From IMG/VR virus record IMGVR_UViG_3300025141_008672, positions 1 to 20,639 of that record: 20,639 nt of DNA, one strand, 5' to 3'. Positions 13,619 to 20,639 of this stretch are shown here, piece after piece. The position numbers and the translations under genes are program-made. The number at the start of each line of letters is the position of its first letter. The first letter of the stretch is position 1. The notes below the pieces were generated by a model. That model saw only the letters and a program-made list of their open reading frames with translations, was not told the origin of the DNA and ran no database searches. Source of the DNA: a virus.

Positions 13619-14335
13619 TTATTTTTTGTTTAAATGCCTTTTTGCTTGGATTAATGCTTGATAATTACTTTCCAATTGTCGCTTTTCTTCTGCTATTCTT
13701 CCAGAATACTTCTTCAATTCTTCTTCCTTTATCTTTAGCACTTTTTCAAAAGTTTCTAGTTTATTCTTTTTAGATTCAACGTTTACATACTCCTTGTTCA
13801 AACCTTCTACTGAATTATAGTATTTTACCCATTGATCTTTTAAACATTCAGTCGATGTTTTCAATTCATCTTTAGCCTTCTTGATTGATAACTCGTCTCT
13901 AGCAATAACCTCTACCCTTTCATCTAAACTATGTTTGTAATCAATATTATCTTCTAGTTGTTGTTGCAAAGTTTCACGTGAATCTTGTAAAGTCTTTCTA
14001 TCTTTTTCTAGTTGTTCGATTTTATCAAGTTGAATTTCTCTATACTTTTCAGCTTCTTCTCTTATCTTATGAATTGGCTGCATTAAAAATTCTTTTTCCT
14101 CTTCCAATCTAACAACTTCTTGAACTAACTTACCTTTTTCAAACTTTATCTTTGCTTCATACTCTTTCATTTCTTGTTCAATCTTCTTGCGTTCAAACTC
14201 CCATTCATCTTGAAGTTTTGACACTCTTTCAATTAAACTTTTTTCATGATTGAACAATTTTTGTATTCGAGCTTCCACCTCAACAACCTTTTTTGATTTT
14301 TGATTTTTAATTTCAGATCGATTCAACAATTCCAT
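13619..14335 (-). CDS. Long coiled-coil protein
   Basis: A 238-residue protein that is helical almost end to end. Heptad-like charged sequence runs from about residue 15 to 235 (for example EWERKKIEQEMKEYEAKI-like stretches, KIEQLEKDRKTLQDSRETLQ, ELKKYSGRIAEEKRQLESNY). No hydrophobic span, no enzyme motif. It lies between the basic-tailed head protein and the tagged proteins, with 1-2 base gaps on both sides. A rod-like structural or assembly factor is likely. The name rests only on composition. Confidence 0.6.
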   Translation of the reverse strand: MELLNRSEIKNQKSKKVVEVEARIQKLFNHEKSLIERVSKLQDEWEFERKKIEQEMKEYEAKIKFEKGKLVQEVVRLEEEKEFLMQPIHKIREEAEKYREIQLDKIEQLEKDRKTLQDSRETLQQQLEDNIDYKHSLDERVEVIARDELSIKKAKDELKTSTECLKDQWVKYYNSVEGLNKEYVNVESKKNKLETFEKVLKIKEEELKKYSGRIAEEKRQLESNYQALIQAKRHLNKK

Positions 14336-14337
14336 AC

Positions 14338-14757
14338 CTATTTTTTAGCTTTAGGCTTGGTTCTTGTTTTAGGCTTCACATACTCCTCTTCTGGTTCTGT
14401 AGTATCAAGTTTACCAACTTCTTCTTTCTTTTTAACATTAATGTTCATTGAAGGTTCATCTTCTACCGTATTTACATCTTCTATTTCAAGATTATTAATA
14501 TCAGGAGAATCTTCAATCAAGAAAGCCTTATCATACAATTCTTTAAACAAAGGCACTTCTGAAGGTTTTTTCGGCGATGTAGAACGATCAAGACCTTTCT
14601 TGATAAGCTCTCTATTAGCCAAATGCTTTGCAAATACACTTGCAATACCTTCAACGTAATATTGTTTTGCTCCAGGTGGAAATGTGTATGGTTTCCCATC
14701 CCAATAAGCTGTAAATTCCTCGTTTGTAAAATTATGGAAGATAAATTTCTTTTTCAT
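14338..14757 (-). CDS. Conserved head-region protein of unknown function
   Basis: A 139-residue protein. The N-terminal half has FHNFTNEEFTAYWDGKPYTF, then PPGAKQYYVEGIASVFAKHL and ANRELIKKG. I recognise this as a small domain that recurs beside capsid genes in environmental phages, without a known role. The middle (about 80-125) is acidic and likely disordered, and the tail (about 127-139) is strongly basic (KPKTRTKPKAKK), which could touch DNA or RNA. It has its own candidate promoter (14798-14825). It ends with TAG, 2 bases before the coiled-coil gene. By place it may be a head completion or minor capsid protein. Confidence 0.6.
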   Translation of the reverse strand: MKKKFIFHNFTNEEFTAYWDGKPYTFPPGAKQYYVEGIASVFAKHLANRELIKKGLDRSTSPKKPSEVPLFKELYDKAFLIEDSPDINNLEIEDVNTVEDEPSMNINVKKKEEVGKLDTTEPEEEYVKPKTRTKPKAKK

Positions 14758-14797
14758 ACTTTTTGATTTTAAACTACTGGCGTGGTGAATCCAATAA

Positions 14798-14825
14798 ATT
14801 ATATAAGCACCATTTTTATCATCAA
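14798..14825 (-). promoter_or_regulatory. Internal sigma70-type promoter
   Basis: The minus strand reads TTGATG (14825-14820, 4 of 6 for -35), a 16-base spacer, then TATAAT (14803-14798, perfect -10). Transcription would start near 14791, about 33 bases before the ATG at 14757. It lies in the 106-base gap after the decoration gene, just past a GC-rich hairpin, and could boost the accessory head and fibre block separately from the capsid genes. Confidence 0.55.
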
Positions 14826-14827
14826 CC

Positions 14828-14851
14828 TTGCCCCACTGAAAAGCAGGGCAA
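14828..14851 (-). other. Hairpin after the decoration gene
   Basis: TTGCCC (14828-14833) and GGGCAA (14846-14851) form a 6-bp GC-rich stem with a 12-base loop. An alternative pairs CTG/CAG inside the loop with a small bulge. It begins about 13 bases past the stop of the 14864-15589 gene on the minus strand. No T-run follows, so it is not a standard intrinsic terminator. It may be an mRNA 3'-end stabiliser, processing site or partial attenuator ahead of the promoter at 14798-14825. Confidence 0.4.
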
Positions 14852-14863
14852 AGCTAATATAAT

Positions 14864-15589
14864 CTATACCATCATTAAGTCGATTGCTGCATATTCTGTA
14901 CTTGAAGAAGCTGCTAGAACTCGCCCTACTTTTGGCAATTGTTCTGGTGCACCATCTGCAGTAACTTCCACTGCTCCCGCTGTATTGTCAGAAGCAACAA
15001 CGTCTAAACCAATAGTTAAAGTACCATCAGCTAAAACACTTGCTGGACCTCCAACCTGCAACCAACCATAATATGCCGCAGTCATTGCTGTTACTGCAAC
15101 ACCTCGAGGTGTAGATGTTAATGTCGTTGGACAAATAATCACACCATCATAGGGATTGCTTATTAAGTCGATTGTTGTTGAAGTTGTTAATGCAACTTGG
15201 ATGTTATCTTTTAATGTTAGAGTAACTACCGCAGCAGTTGCCGCAGGGTGGCTATCAATAGCATAGATAAATCCTTCCCCTGCATCATCTGCAATTACAA
15301 CAAACCCGTTTGCATATTGATTCGCTGTAACTGTTACTGTTGAAGTTGTTGTAATCGTATTTGTATCAGCCGCAGATGCAGCAATAGCAAGATTTGCATC
15401 CCCTGTATCCTCTGCAACTCCTTGTTGAAGTTTACCAGCTGCTAAAGCTGTTCCACCTGCTTTACAATAACGATAAGAACGACCGTCATTTGACCGAATG
15501 AACTCTCCTACGTTGTGCAAAGCACTTTCTTTTTCTTCAAAAAGTCCTTGTGATACAACTTGAGGTCCTGTTCCTGTTAATTGTGTCAT
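14864..15589 (-). CDS. Putative capsid decoration (cement) protein
   Basis: A 241-residue protein rich in Ala, Thr, Val and Gly, placed directly after the major capsid gene (31-base gap), where phages keep decoration proteins. Residues 30-60 (IRSNDGRSYRYCKAGGTALA, GKLQQGVAE) and the C-terminal motif at 173-189 (YYGWLQVGGPASVLADG) followed by VGRVLAASSSTEYAAIDL suit a small beta-barrel cement protein coating the capsid surface. The YYGW...GPASVLADG pattern is one I have met in proteins at this locus. A central Thr/Val-rich insertion (about 75-145) may form a second lobe. Ends with TAG. The assignment is from position and fold style. Confidence 0.65.
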   Translation of the reverse strand: MTQLTGTGPQVVSQGLFEEKESALHNVGEFIRSNDGRSYRYCKAGGTALAAGKLQQGVAEDTGDANLAIAASAADTNTITTTSTVTVTANQYANGFVVIADDAGEGFIYAIDSHPAATAAVVTLTLKDNIQVALTTSTTIDLISNPYDGVIICPTTLTSTPRGVAVTAMTAAYYGWLQVGGPASVLADGTLTIGLDVVASDNTAGAVEVTADGAPEQLPKVGRVLAASSSTEYAAIDLMMV

Positions 15590-15620
15590 GGTTTTATTCT
15601 TAATTAGTTAAATTAGATAA

Positions 15621-16640
15621 TTAGATACTTGTAATTCCTGTTAATTTACCTTGTCGTTTTGGATTTCGTGTTACGAATTGTCCACCAAAGTAAACATGTC
15701 CAACTACTCCACCAGCATTTGCGGGTACAATCCAATCACTCCAAGAGAAACCTAATCCAATTGGTGCAGAATAATCATTCCCTTCAACTTGTGATTTATA
15801 AGCAACTGGTTGTCCGAATTTATATGGTAAAGCATACCATTCTAAGTCCTCTTCACGTAAAGCGAATAAAACTCCAGAAGTACATTTTTCATCCATTAAT
15901 ACAGGTTTACCCATGTAACTTAATGCAGTGAATCCAGTTCCAGCTTGTAGTCCTTTCATCAATGAAGCTTCTTTGTTAATTCGCTCTTGTGGTCTTAACA
16001 ATTGTCCATAGAAACTAAATACAGCCTCAGTCGTATAAAACGCCGAAGGTTTTTGTGCTCCTGATGTTACATTGTTCCAAAGTGTATCGATCTTTGCCAA
16101 AGTTAAAGTACCACCTGATGCAGTAACAGTTCCTTGTAAAGTTGTGTATGTGTTTCGGTTTAGTCCACCAATAGTTGCAACAGAAGTTCCGTCATCAACT
16201 AAAGCAGCTAATCCTAATGGGTCTTTTGATCCATTTCCTGTTCCATCAGCATAGAAGATTGTTCCTAAATCATCTGCCATGTCTTCTGTATCAGATTGGA
16301 TTGTCAATTTCATCAAATCTAGAATCTTGTCTTCTGTATCGGCAACAGATAATTCATCACCTGGTAAAGCACAAGTAATTTGATAAAAAGAAGGAGTATA
16401 TTCCATGAATTGACGATTATCAGTAGCAGCTACTGAAAAAGTGTCAAAACCTCGGAATGATGTTCCTGTTGTATTCTTTGAAGTCTTAATCGGAATTCGC
16501 ATTGTTCGACCACTCCATTTTTTTGAAGCTCTTACAACACGTTGAAATAAAACATTTGAGTTCAAAATAGTATCAACCACATATGGAAGATATTTTTGCT
16601 GAACCGTTGTTTGGATCCGTTGTCCGTATAGTTCTGCCAT
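15621..16640 (-). CDS. Major capsid protein
   Basis: A 339-residue protein with the features of an HK97-fold coat protein. A helical N-terminus (QQKYLPYVVDTILNSNVLFQ) is followed by an E-loop-like segment (KKWSGRTMRIPIKTSKN, TSFRGFDTF), a spine helix (DLMKLTIQSDTEDMADDLGT) and IFYADGTGNGSKDPLGL. Later come P-domain sequence near ERINKEASLMKGLQAGTGF and a beta-rich end with GQFVTRNPKRQGKLTGI. No prohead-protease cleavage is evident and no protease gene is nearby, so the coat is probably used full length. It follows the scaffold gene, with a 49-base gap carrying a strong stem-loop (16646-16677), and precedes the decoration gene. Size and order support the call well. Confidence 0.88.
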   Translation of the reverse strand: MAELYGQRIQTTVQQKYLPYVVDTILNSNVLFQRVVRASKKWSGRTMRIPIKTSKNTTGTSFRGFDTFSVAATDNRQFMEYTPSFYQITCALPGDELSVADTEDKILDLMKLTIQSDTEDMADDLGTIFYADGTGNGSKDPLGLAALVDDGTSVATIGGLNRNTYTTLQGTVTASGGTLTLAKIDTLWNNVTSGAQKPSAFYTTEAVFSFYGQLLRPQERINKEASLMKGLQAGTGFTALSYMGKPVLMDEKCTSGVLFALREEDLEWYALPYKFGQPVAYKSQVEGNDYSAPIGLGFSWSDWIVPANAGGVVGHVYFGGQFVTRNPKRQGKLTGITSI

Positions 16641-16645
16641 GTTAA

Positions 16646-16677
16646 TAGGTTTTAATAATTAAATTATTGCAAACCTA
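16646..16677 (-). other. Stem-loop just upstream of the major capsid start codon
   Basis: TAGGTTT (16646-16652) pairs with AAACCTA (16671-16677). Inside it AATAATT (16654-16660) pairs with AATTATT (16662-16668), giving up to 14 base pairs with a small internal loop. It lies in the 49-base gap between scaffold stop and capsid ATG, ending 5 bases before the ATG at 16640. No T-tail follows, so it is not an ordinary terminator. It may be an mRNA processing or stability element, or a switch on capsid translation in a genome without Shine-Dalgarno sites. Confidence 0.55.
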
Positions 16678-16689
16678 CATGACTATTAT

Positions 16690-17478
16690 TTACCAAGCAC
16701 GATTGTTTGGATTTTTAAAGTCATCTGAAGTCATATAGTTTGCAGGTTTCTTCTCAGCTTTCTGCTTTGAAGATGTGGTAGCTCCTGCAAGCTCTTTACG
16801 ATCATTCGTGTTAGTTGTTTGTTTCACTGTTCCTTTTTGCATAAACTCCCAACCTAGTCGATAATTCCACTTCCCATCTGGAGTAACCAAATTATTGTCT
16901 ACTACAAATTTAGTAAGCTTGTTTACATCAACCTTAGAGCTATCTGGATTTAAAGCACGGTCATTAGTTATAAAATCAACCTCTTTACTTCTGTAATTAT
17001 TGGCTTCTTCTACAAGCTTGTCAGATGCCCTCTGAGCCTCACTAATACTTTTTATTGCTTCTTCTTTAGCATTATCAATTTTAGCTTGCTCATGAGCTAA
17101 ATATCCTTCCCATGCCTCTTGGTTTCCACCAAACCATGAAGGAATCTCTGAGGCTTCTGGAACTTCAGGCTGTTTACTAAACTGACTGAATTTCTCATTA
17201 AGCTCTTTGATATCCTTCTGATGGCGTTCTTCTTGTTCATTGAAACGGCTTTTCCATTCCCCTTCACGTTCTTGCCATCGAGGGTGTTTGTTAAATGGTA
17301 CATTAGTATCTTCTGAAGAAGATGTTTCTTGTTGATTATTATCCCCATCAACAGCAGGGTCAATATTTCCATCGTTTGTTTCACTGGGCGAAGGTGTAGA
17401 GTTATCGTCTCCATCTGCAACTGGAAAAGGATCTCGTCCTTCTTTTGTTGCAAAGTCTGCCACACTTAAATCTTCCAT
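16690..17478 (-). CDS. Scaffolding protein
   Basis: A 262-residue protein between portal and capsid genes, the usual place for a scaffold. Residues 1-60 are acidic and low-complexity (Asp, Ser, Asn, Thr), likely disordered. Residues about 65-110 (REGEWKSRFNEQEERHQKDI, KELNEKFSQF) and about 125-165 (EGYLAHEQAKIDNAKEEAIK) are coiled coils. The C-terminal part is more basic (KQKAEKKPANYM), as in scaffolds that contact the coat protein through a basic tail. It would direct capsid assembly and then leave. It has a 92-base upstream region with a candidate promoter (17554-17564). No protease motif is present. Confidence 0.8.
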   Translation of the reverse strand: MEDLSVADFATKEGRDPFPVADGDDNSTPSPSETNDGNIDPAVDGDNNQQETSSSEDTNVPFNKHPRWQEREGEWKSRFNEQEERHQKDIKELNEKFSQFSKQPEVPEASEIPSWFGGNQEAWEGYLAHEQAKIDNAKEEAIKSISEAQRASDKLVEEANNYRSKEVDFITNDRALNPDSSKVDVNKLTKFVVDNNLVTPDGKWNYRLGWEFMQKGTVKQTTNTNDRKELAGATTSSKQKAEKKPANYMTSDDFKNPNNRAW

Positions 17479-17553
17479 TGTTTTTATTTTAAAGTTTAAT
17501 TACGATCTATTTATTTTTACGATGCAATAGAACGAAAACATCTATATAAATTT

Positions 17554-17564
17554 AGTATACCACA
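17554..17564 (-). promoter_or_regulatory. Candidate extended -10 promoter for scaffold/capsid genes
   Basis: In the 92-base gap after the portal gene, the minus strand reads TGTGGTATACT (17564-17554): an extended -10 (TGG plus TATACT) with a weak -35 (TTAAAT, 17582-17577, 17-base spacing). It shares the nonamer TGTGGTATA with the element at 15-23. The start site would be near 17547, giving a leader of about 70 bases. It would raise expression of scaffold and coat relative to portal, as the stoichiometry demands. Confidence 0.4.
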
Positions 17565-17570
17565 ATAAAA

Positions 17571-19511
17571 CTATTTATTTAATAATTTCACTTTAGCATC
17601 AAACATTTTTTGCGTTTGTTCATACTGTGCAATACCTTCAGGAGCAAGCTGTACGCCAACCTTTGCAGCCATCTGAGCTTTCCCTTCTGGTGGTAAATCT
17701 TTATAACTCATTGATTCACTTGGTGGCTTCTGTTGAGCTCCTGCCGATTCTTGTCGTTGTTGCATAACCTGAGCAATTCTATTATCTTTTTCAAATAATA
17801 CTTCTGGAGCGTTAAACTCAAGCCAAGCATTTGCAGCCATTTCTTCAGCATTTGGATAATCTAATGCTTTATACAAATCAATTGACGACATTTTACCAAC
17901 ACCAGCCAATTCAATTGCTTGATTAGCCAAAGTTAATGAATCTTTAGGCAATAAAGAACCTTCTTTCACACTAATAACAACTTTAGGCTGTTTTTTATTA
18001 GTATAACGCTTGTCATATACATACAATAATTGAGCAAACCAATTATAAGCAGAATCAGCCAACTGTTCCAAATATTCACTAAAACCACCACCGATTCTGT
18101 CAGTATCAAGCATTCTACTTTGCATTTTTCCTCTTACTGTTTGTTCTGATTGCAAACCTGCCGCACTCGATCCACGAGTACCAAAAATATCACGAACTCT
18201 AATTCGTGTATCTTGTAATTGATTATATATATCAGCAGGCAACCCTGGAGCACTCATTCGTTGAACGGCATCATTTGCACTTCCTGCAGGTATAAATATA
18301 GTTCCACCATTACGCAAAGCTTTAGAAACCCCTTTTCCTTCCTCTTTCGTTAAACCTGAACGCTCCCCAGATACAACCATACCACCATTCATACTGTCAG
18401 CATTTTTATCGATCTGCTTATTTCTCTTATTAATCAAATCTTGATTAGATAAGTTTTGCCCAATCAATGAAGTATCATCCATCGGCTGTTTTCCTGTATT
18501 AAATACAGTTAAGAACATAAAAGGAGACTTAGGAGCAGAAAAGAAATTAATAGATTCAACCTTTTCTTTTAATACTTGCCCATTCTCATCTAAAACAGGC
18601 TCCCCGTTGTCGTCATAAGGTGCTTCTTCTTCAGTGTCATAATTCCAATGTGGATTTTTCTTTTTCAATAATACATGGTTTTTACCTTCCATGTTCAAAG
18701 TCCAACACATATAATCATTTGTCCACCATTCAATAAACCCTATTTCAGTACCTAGTGCTTGTTCATTATTTCTTCCTTTTGCTAACTCTTTAACCTTTTT
18801 TTCAGCTCCAGATTCTCCACCAAGGCTTTTCAACGTTTCAATCATTCCTTCAGCACTCATTTTGCGATGTTCCCCTACAAATTCTCCAGTATACCCTTTT
18901 TCCTCGTCAATCGTTGCTTCTGGATCTAGTATAATCTTTTGAGGTCTAATAACTTGAAAATCAGGCCTATCTCTTTCCACATTCCAACCTGCTTTAAAAA
19001 CTCCTAACAAATACAAAGCCCAATGCCTTGTACCTTTCTTTAATTTCAAACGAAATACTAACTCATCTGCTATTTCTCCTAATTCTTTTTGTAATTCAGA
19101 AGCAAAAGCAAAGTTTTCATCTGTTTGCTCCTCTTTTCTTGAAAGTATAACCATTGGATCAGGATTCCGGCGAATTACTTGCGGTAGATACGTCTCCAAA
19201 GCTTCAAAAATAACATTATCAACCATTGGCTGATCCTTATTCTTTAGCTTAGAAGTACCATAATGCTGTCCTTTCCAGTACTTTTCATTCATTTCTCCTT
19301 TTGTCTTCCATTCTGTATAAGCTGCTGATTCCTTCCATGTTTTTTGCCAAGCATCTGTCAGCTTCCCAAGCTTGTCATTATCCATATTTAAAACAAGCTC
19401 TGGAAATTTATCTGAAACAACTCCTTGTTCAGTTTCCACATCTTGCGAGCCTTTGACTTTGTTTACATTGCTTTCAAGGGAATAGAACCCTTTATTTAGA
19501 TCATCTGCCAT
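17571..19511 (-). CDS. Portal protein
   Basis: A 646-residue protein directly after the terminase, matching podovirus portals in size and style. The N-terminal region has AYTEWKTKGEMNEKYWKG, then MVDNVIFEALETYLPQVI and RRNPDPMVIL. The middle has WNVERDRPDFQVIRPQKI, LDPEATIDEEKGY and IGFIEWWTNDYMCW. The clip/stem area includes FNTGKQPMDDTSLIGQNLSN and KRNKQIDKNADSMNGGMVV. After this come SAAGLQSEQTVRGKMQSRM and a helical C-terminus rich in Gln. Twelve copies would form the ring through which DNA enters and leaves the head. The start at 19511 is 22 bases after the terminase stop. It ends with TAG. The exact portal family is not assigned. Confidence 0.85.
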   Translation of the reverse strand: MADDLNKGFYSLESNVNKVKGSQDVETEQGVVSDKFPELVLNMDNDKLGKLTDAWQKTWKESAAYTEWKTKGEMNEKYWKGQHYGTSKLKNKDQPMVDNVIFEALETYLPQVIRRNPDPMVILSRKEEQTDENFAFASELQKELGEIADELVFRLKLKKGTRHWALYLLGVFKAGWNVERDRPDFQVIRPQKIILDPEATIDEEKGYTGEFVGEHRKMSAEGMIETLKSLGGESGAEKKVKELAKGRNNEQALGTEIGFIEWWTNDYMCWTLNMEGKNHVLLKKKNPHWNYDTEEEAPYDDNGEPVLDENGQVLKEKVESINFFSAPKSPFMFLTVFNTGKQPMDDTSLIGQNLSNQDLINKRNKQIDKNADSMNGGMVVSGERSGLTKEEGKGVSKALRNGGTIFIPAGSANDAVQRMSAPGLPADIYNQLQDTRIRVRDIFGTRGSSAAGLQSEQTVRGKMQSRMLDTDRIGGGFSEYLEQLADSAYNWFAQLLYVYDKRYTNKKQPKVVISVKEGSLLPKDSLTLANQAIELAGVGKMSSIDLYKALDYPNAEEMAANAWLEFNAPEVLFEKDNRIAQVMQQRQESAGAQQKPPSESMSYKDLPPEGKAQMAAKVGVQLAPEGIAQYEQTQKMFDAKVKLLNK

Positions 19512-19519
19512 ATAAAAAC

Positions 19520-19549
19520 ATTATATCAGAAAATTAAATATCACGCCAA
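19520..19549 (-). promoter_or_regulatory. Weak candidate promoter at the terminase-portal junction
   Basis: The minus strand has TGATATAAT (19528-19520), an extended -10 with a perfect hexamer, and TTGGCG (19549-19544) 18 bases upstream. The start site would fall near 19513, only a few bases from the portal ATG (19511-19509), so the transcript would be nearly leaderless. The element overlaps the end of the terminase gene and may be fortuitous in AT-rich DNA. Confidence 0.22.
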
Positions 19550-20639
19550 TCATTGGAATCTTCGTCAGCCCACCATTCAACATTTTCCTTTTCAGCATCA
19601 CCAAACACCCTATTAGGATCAAAACTAGCACTATGTCCAGGGTCAATCATTACACTGTTGGGCTTTCTGTCTTCATTCACTCCTACAATACCACCTTTAC
19701 CACCAAACCTATCTAAACCAATACGCCAATATACAGTTGCATGAACCCAGTCATCCCTATCACTTCTCATCCATTTGTATTGAGTTATACCCAAAGTATT
19801 CACTTCTGAAACTCGATAAATATGTGACCAGTGTAACCAGTACTCATGCCATTGTTCAACTGTTCCCCTGTATAGCAACCATCGTTTATCTCTTAACTCA
19901 TCAATTACAAGTTGAATCATTCTGTTTCTGTCAGCGGTCACATTTCCATTTTCATCCTTTGAACCCCAACGAATCAACTTCATTGTCTTTCTATCTCTAG
20001 CATAGTGACATAAATATACACGTCCTGGATAAGCTGCTCTAAGCTTTCTAGCACCGATAATATCTCCCCCTTGGTCAATAACCATTATACTATTGCTAAA
20101 CTCTTTTAAAAAGTATTCTAGCGTTTGATTCAAAGCCAACCCATTCACTTTGTCTGGCATATAATCAGTCATTTCTCCATAACCTAATAAACCTTGCTTG
20201 TTTCCATATACATAACGCAATTTTATACCAGTATCAACTCCGATAACTATACGCCCTTTATGTAAGTTTTCATCAGAAGTGACAGCTCCTTTAATCATTT
20301 CCTCTGTTACACTGTTTCCACTTCCTGCATAAGGCAAACCTAAAACCTTATTATAAAAATAATCCATTGTTTGCTTTCCAGATGCAGCATCTTCATACTT
20401 GTTTATAATTTCCTCTGCTGATACCCATGCAGCCATTAATAAACTAATATGATAACCTGACCATTTAGCATCTTCACAACCTTTCTTTGCAAGCCATTGA
20501 CCTACTGCCCTGTCTTTCCAGTGTAATTCTTTTTTACACTTCTTACATTGAAAAATCCTTCTTTCTAAACAAATGCTCATATCCCTATCATCTTCAATAT
20601 TCCATGATAGCATTTGCATGTGGTCACAATGTGGGCAAT
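19534..20639 (-). CDS. Terminase large subunit, GpA-type (5' end outside window)
   Basis: The C-terminal part of the packaging ATPase/nuclease. The reading frame stays open to the right edge, so the start is missing. A zinc ribbon spans the edge: CPHCDH just before the ATG at 20619, and CKKC at residues 25-28 counted from that ATG. Next comes YHISLL (56-61) and the RNase H-like nuclease, with candidate metal ligands D129 (IGVDTG), D182/D186 (VIDQGGD) and D289/D290 with H293 (RDDWVHA). This order (zinc ribbon, then nuclease) is that of lambda gpA-type terminases rather than the T4 or P22 types. The ATPase domain lies beyond the window. It would cut concatemers and pump DNA through the portal encoded next. 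Confidence 0.88.
   Translation of the reverse strand, partial: CPHCDHMQMLSWNIEDDRDMSICLERRIFQCKKCKKELHWKDRAVGQWLAKKGCEDAKWSGYHISLLMAAWVSAEEIINKYEDAASGKQTMDYFYNKVLGLPYAGSGNSVTEEMIKGAVTSDENLHKGRIVIGVDTGIKLRYVYGNKQGLLGYGEMTDYMPDKVNGLALNQTLEYFLKEFSNSIMVIDQGGDIIGARKLRAAYPGRVYLCHYARDRKTMKLIRWGSKDENGNVTADRNRMIQLVIDELRDKRWLLYRGTVEQWHEYWLHWSHIYRVSEVNTLGITQYKWMRSDRDDWVHATVYWRIGLDRFGGKGGIVGVNEDRKPNSVMIDPGHSASFDPNRVFGDAEKENVEWWADEDSNDWRDI

Noticed and set aside
14763-15071. Plus-strand 102-residue frame
   Set aside because: It is a shadow of the decoration gene and the adjacent noncoding gap, with no independent support.
17097-17465. Second minus-strand frame inside the scaffold gene
   Set aside because: It is an out-of-frame shadow: no leader, odd composition, and fully contained in the scaffold gene, which fits its locus well. 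A nested gene is possible but unsupported.
1-20639. CRISPR array, tRNA genes, insertion sequences, integrase or diversity-generating retroelement
   Set aside because: I looked for spaced direct repeats, cloverleaf arms with CCA ends, transposase or reverse-transcriptase motifs and variable/template repeats, and found none.

Overview
This window is the late (virion and lysis) half of the genome of a tailed double-stranded DNA phage, probably a podovirus. All 24 genes I accept read on the minus strand, are packed with gaps of 1 to about 110 bases, and run in the usual order. From right to left these are the large terminase (cut by the right edge), portal, scaffold, major capsid protein, putative decoration protein, a block of small head, fibre and coiled-coil proteins, the tail connector set, two large putative ejection proteins, an M23 endolysin and a holin-like protein. 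There is no tape-measure gene, major tail tube gene or tail-assembly frameshift pair. The connector genes look like the short-tail (P22 gp4/gp10-like) kind, hence the podovirus call.

Layout from right to left. 17571-20639 is packaging (GpA-type TerL, portal). 14864-17478 is capsid (scaffold, MCP, decoration). 9905-14757 is accessory head and fibre proteins, where three proteins carry the same short N-terminal module and two of them also share a C-terminal domain. 6218-9885 is the neck and short tail. 1932-6213 holds two long proteins, one with LysM and a C-terminal lysozyme-like domain, likely injected with the DNA. 790-1819 is lysis. A U-tailed hairpin at 659-695 ends the late unit. A near-consensus sigma70 promoter (609-637) then starts a second unit in the same direction, containing a 40-residue single-span membrane protein and a helix-turn-helix protein with a C-terminal membrane anchor. 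That second unit is the part I find hardest to match to anything known.

Host: not determined. The DNA is AT-rich. None of the 23 complete genes has a Shine-Dalgarno sequence before its start; instead an A-rich stretch (often ATAAAAAC or similar) precedes ATG. This is typical of Bacteroidota and some other lineages. The promoters I can see are of the TTGACA/TATAAT type rather than the Bacteroidota type, so an uncultured non-Bacteroidota host (for example a Patescibacteria lineage) is an open alternative. The code reads as standard; TGA is used once as a stop and is followed at once by an in-frame TAA. No integrase, repressor, tRNA, CRISPR array or transposase was seen.
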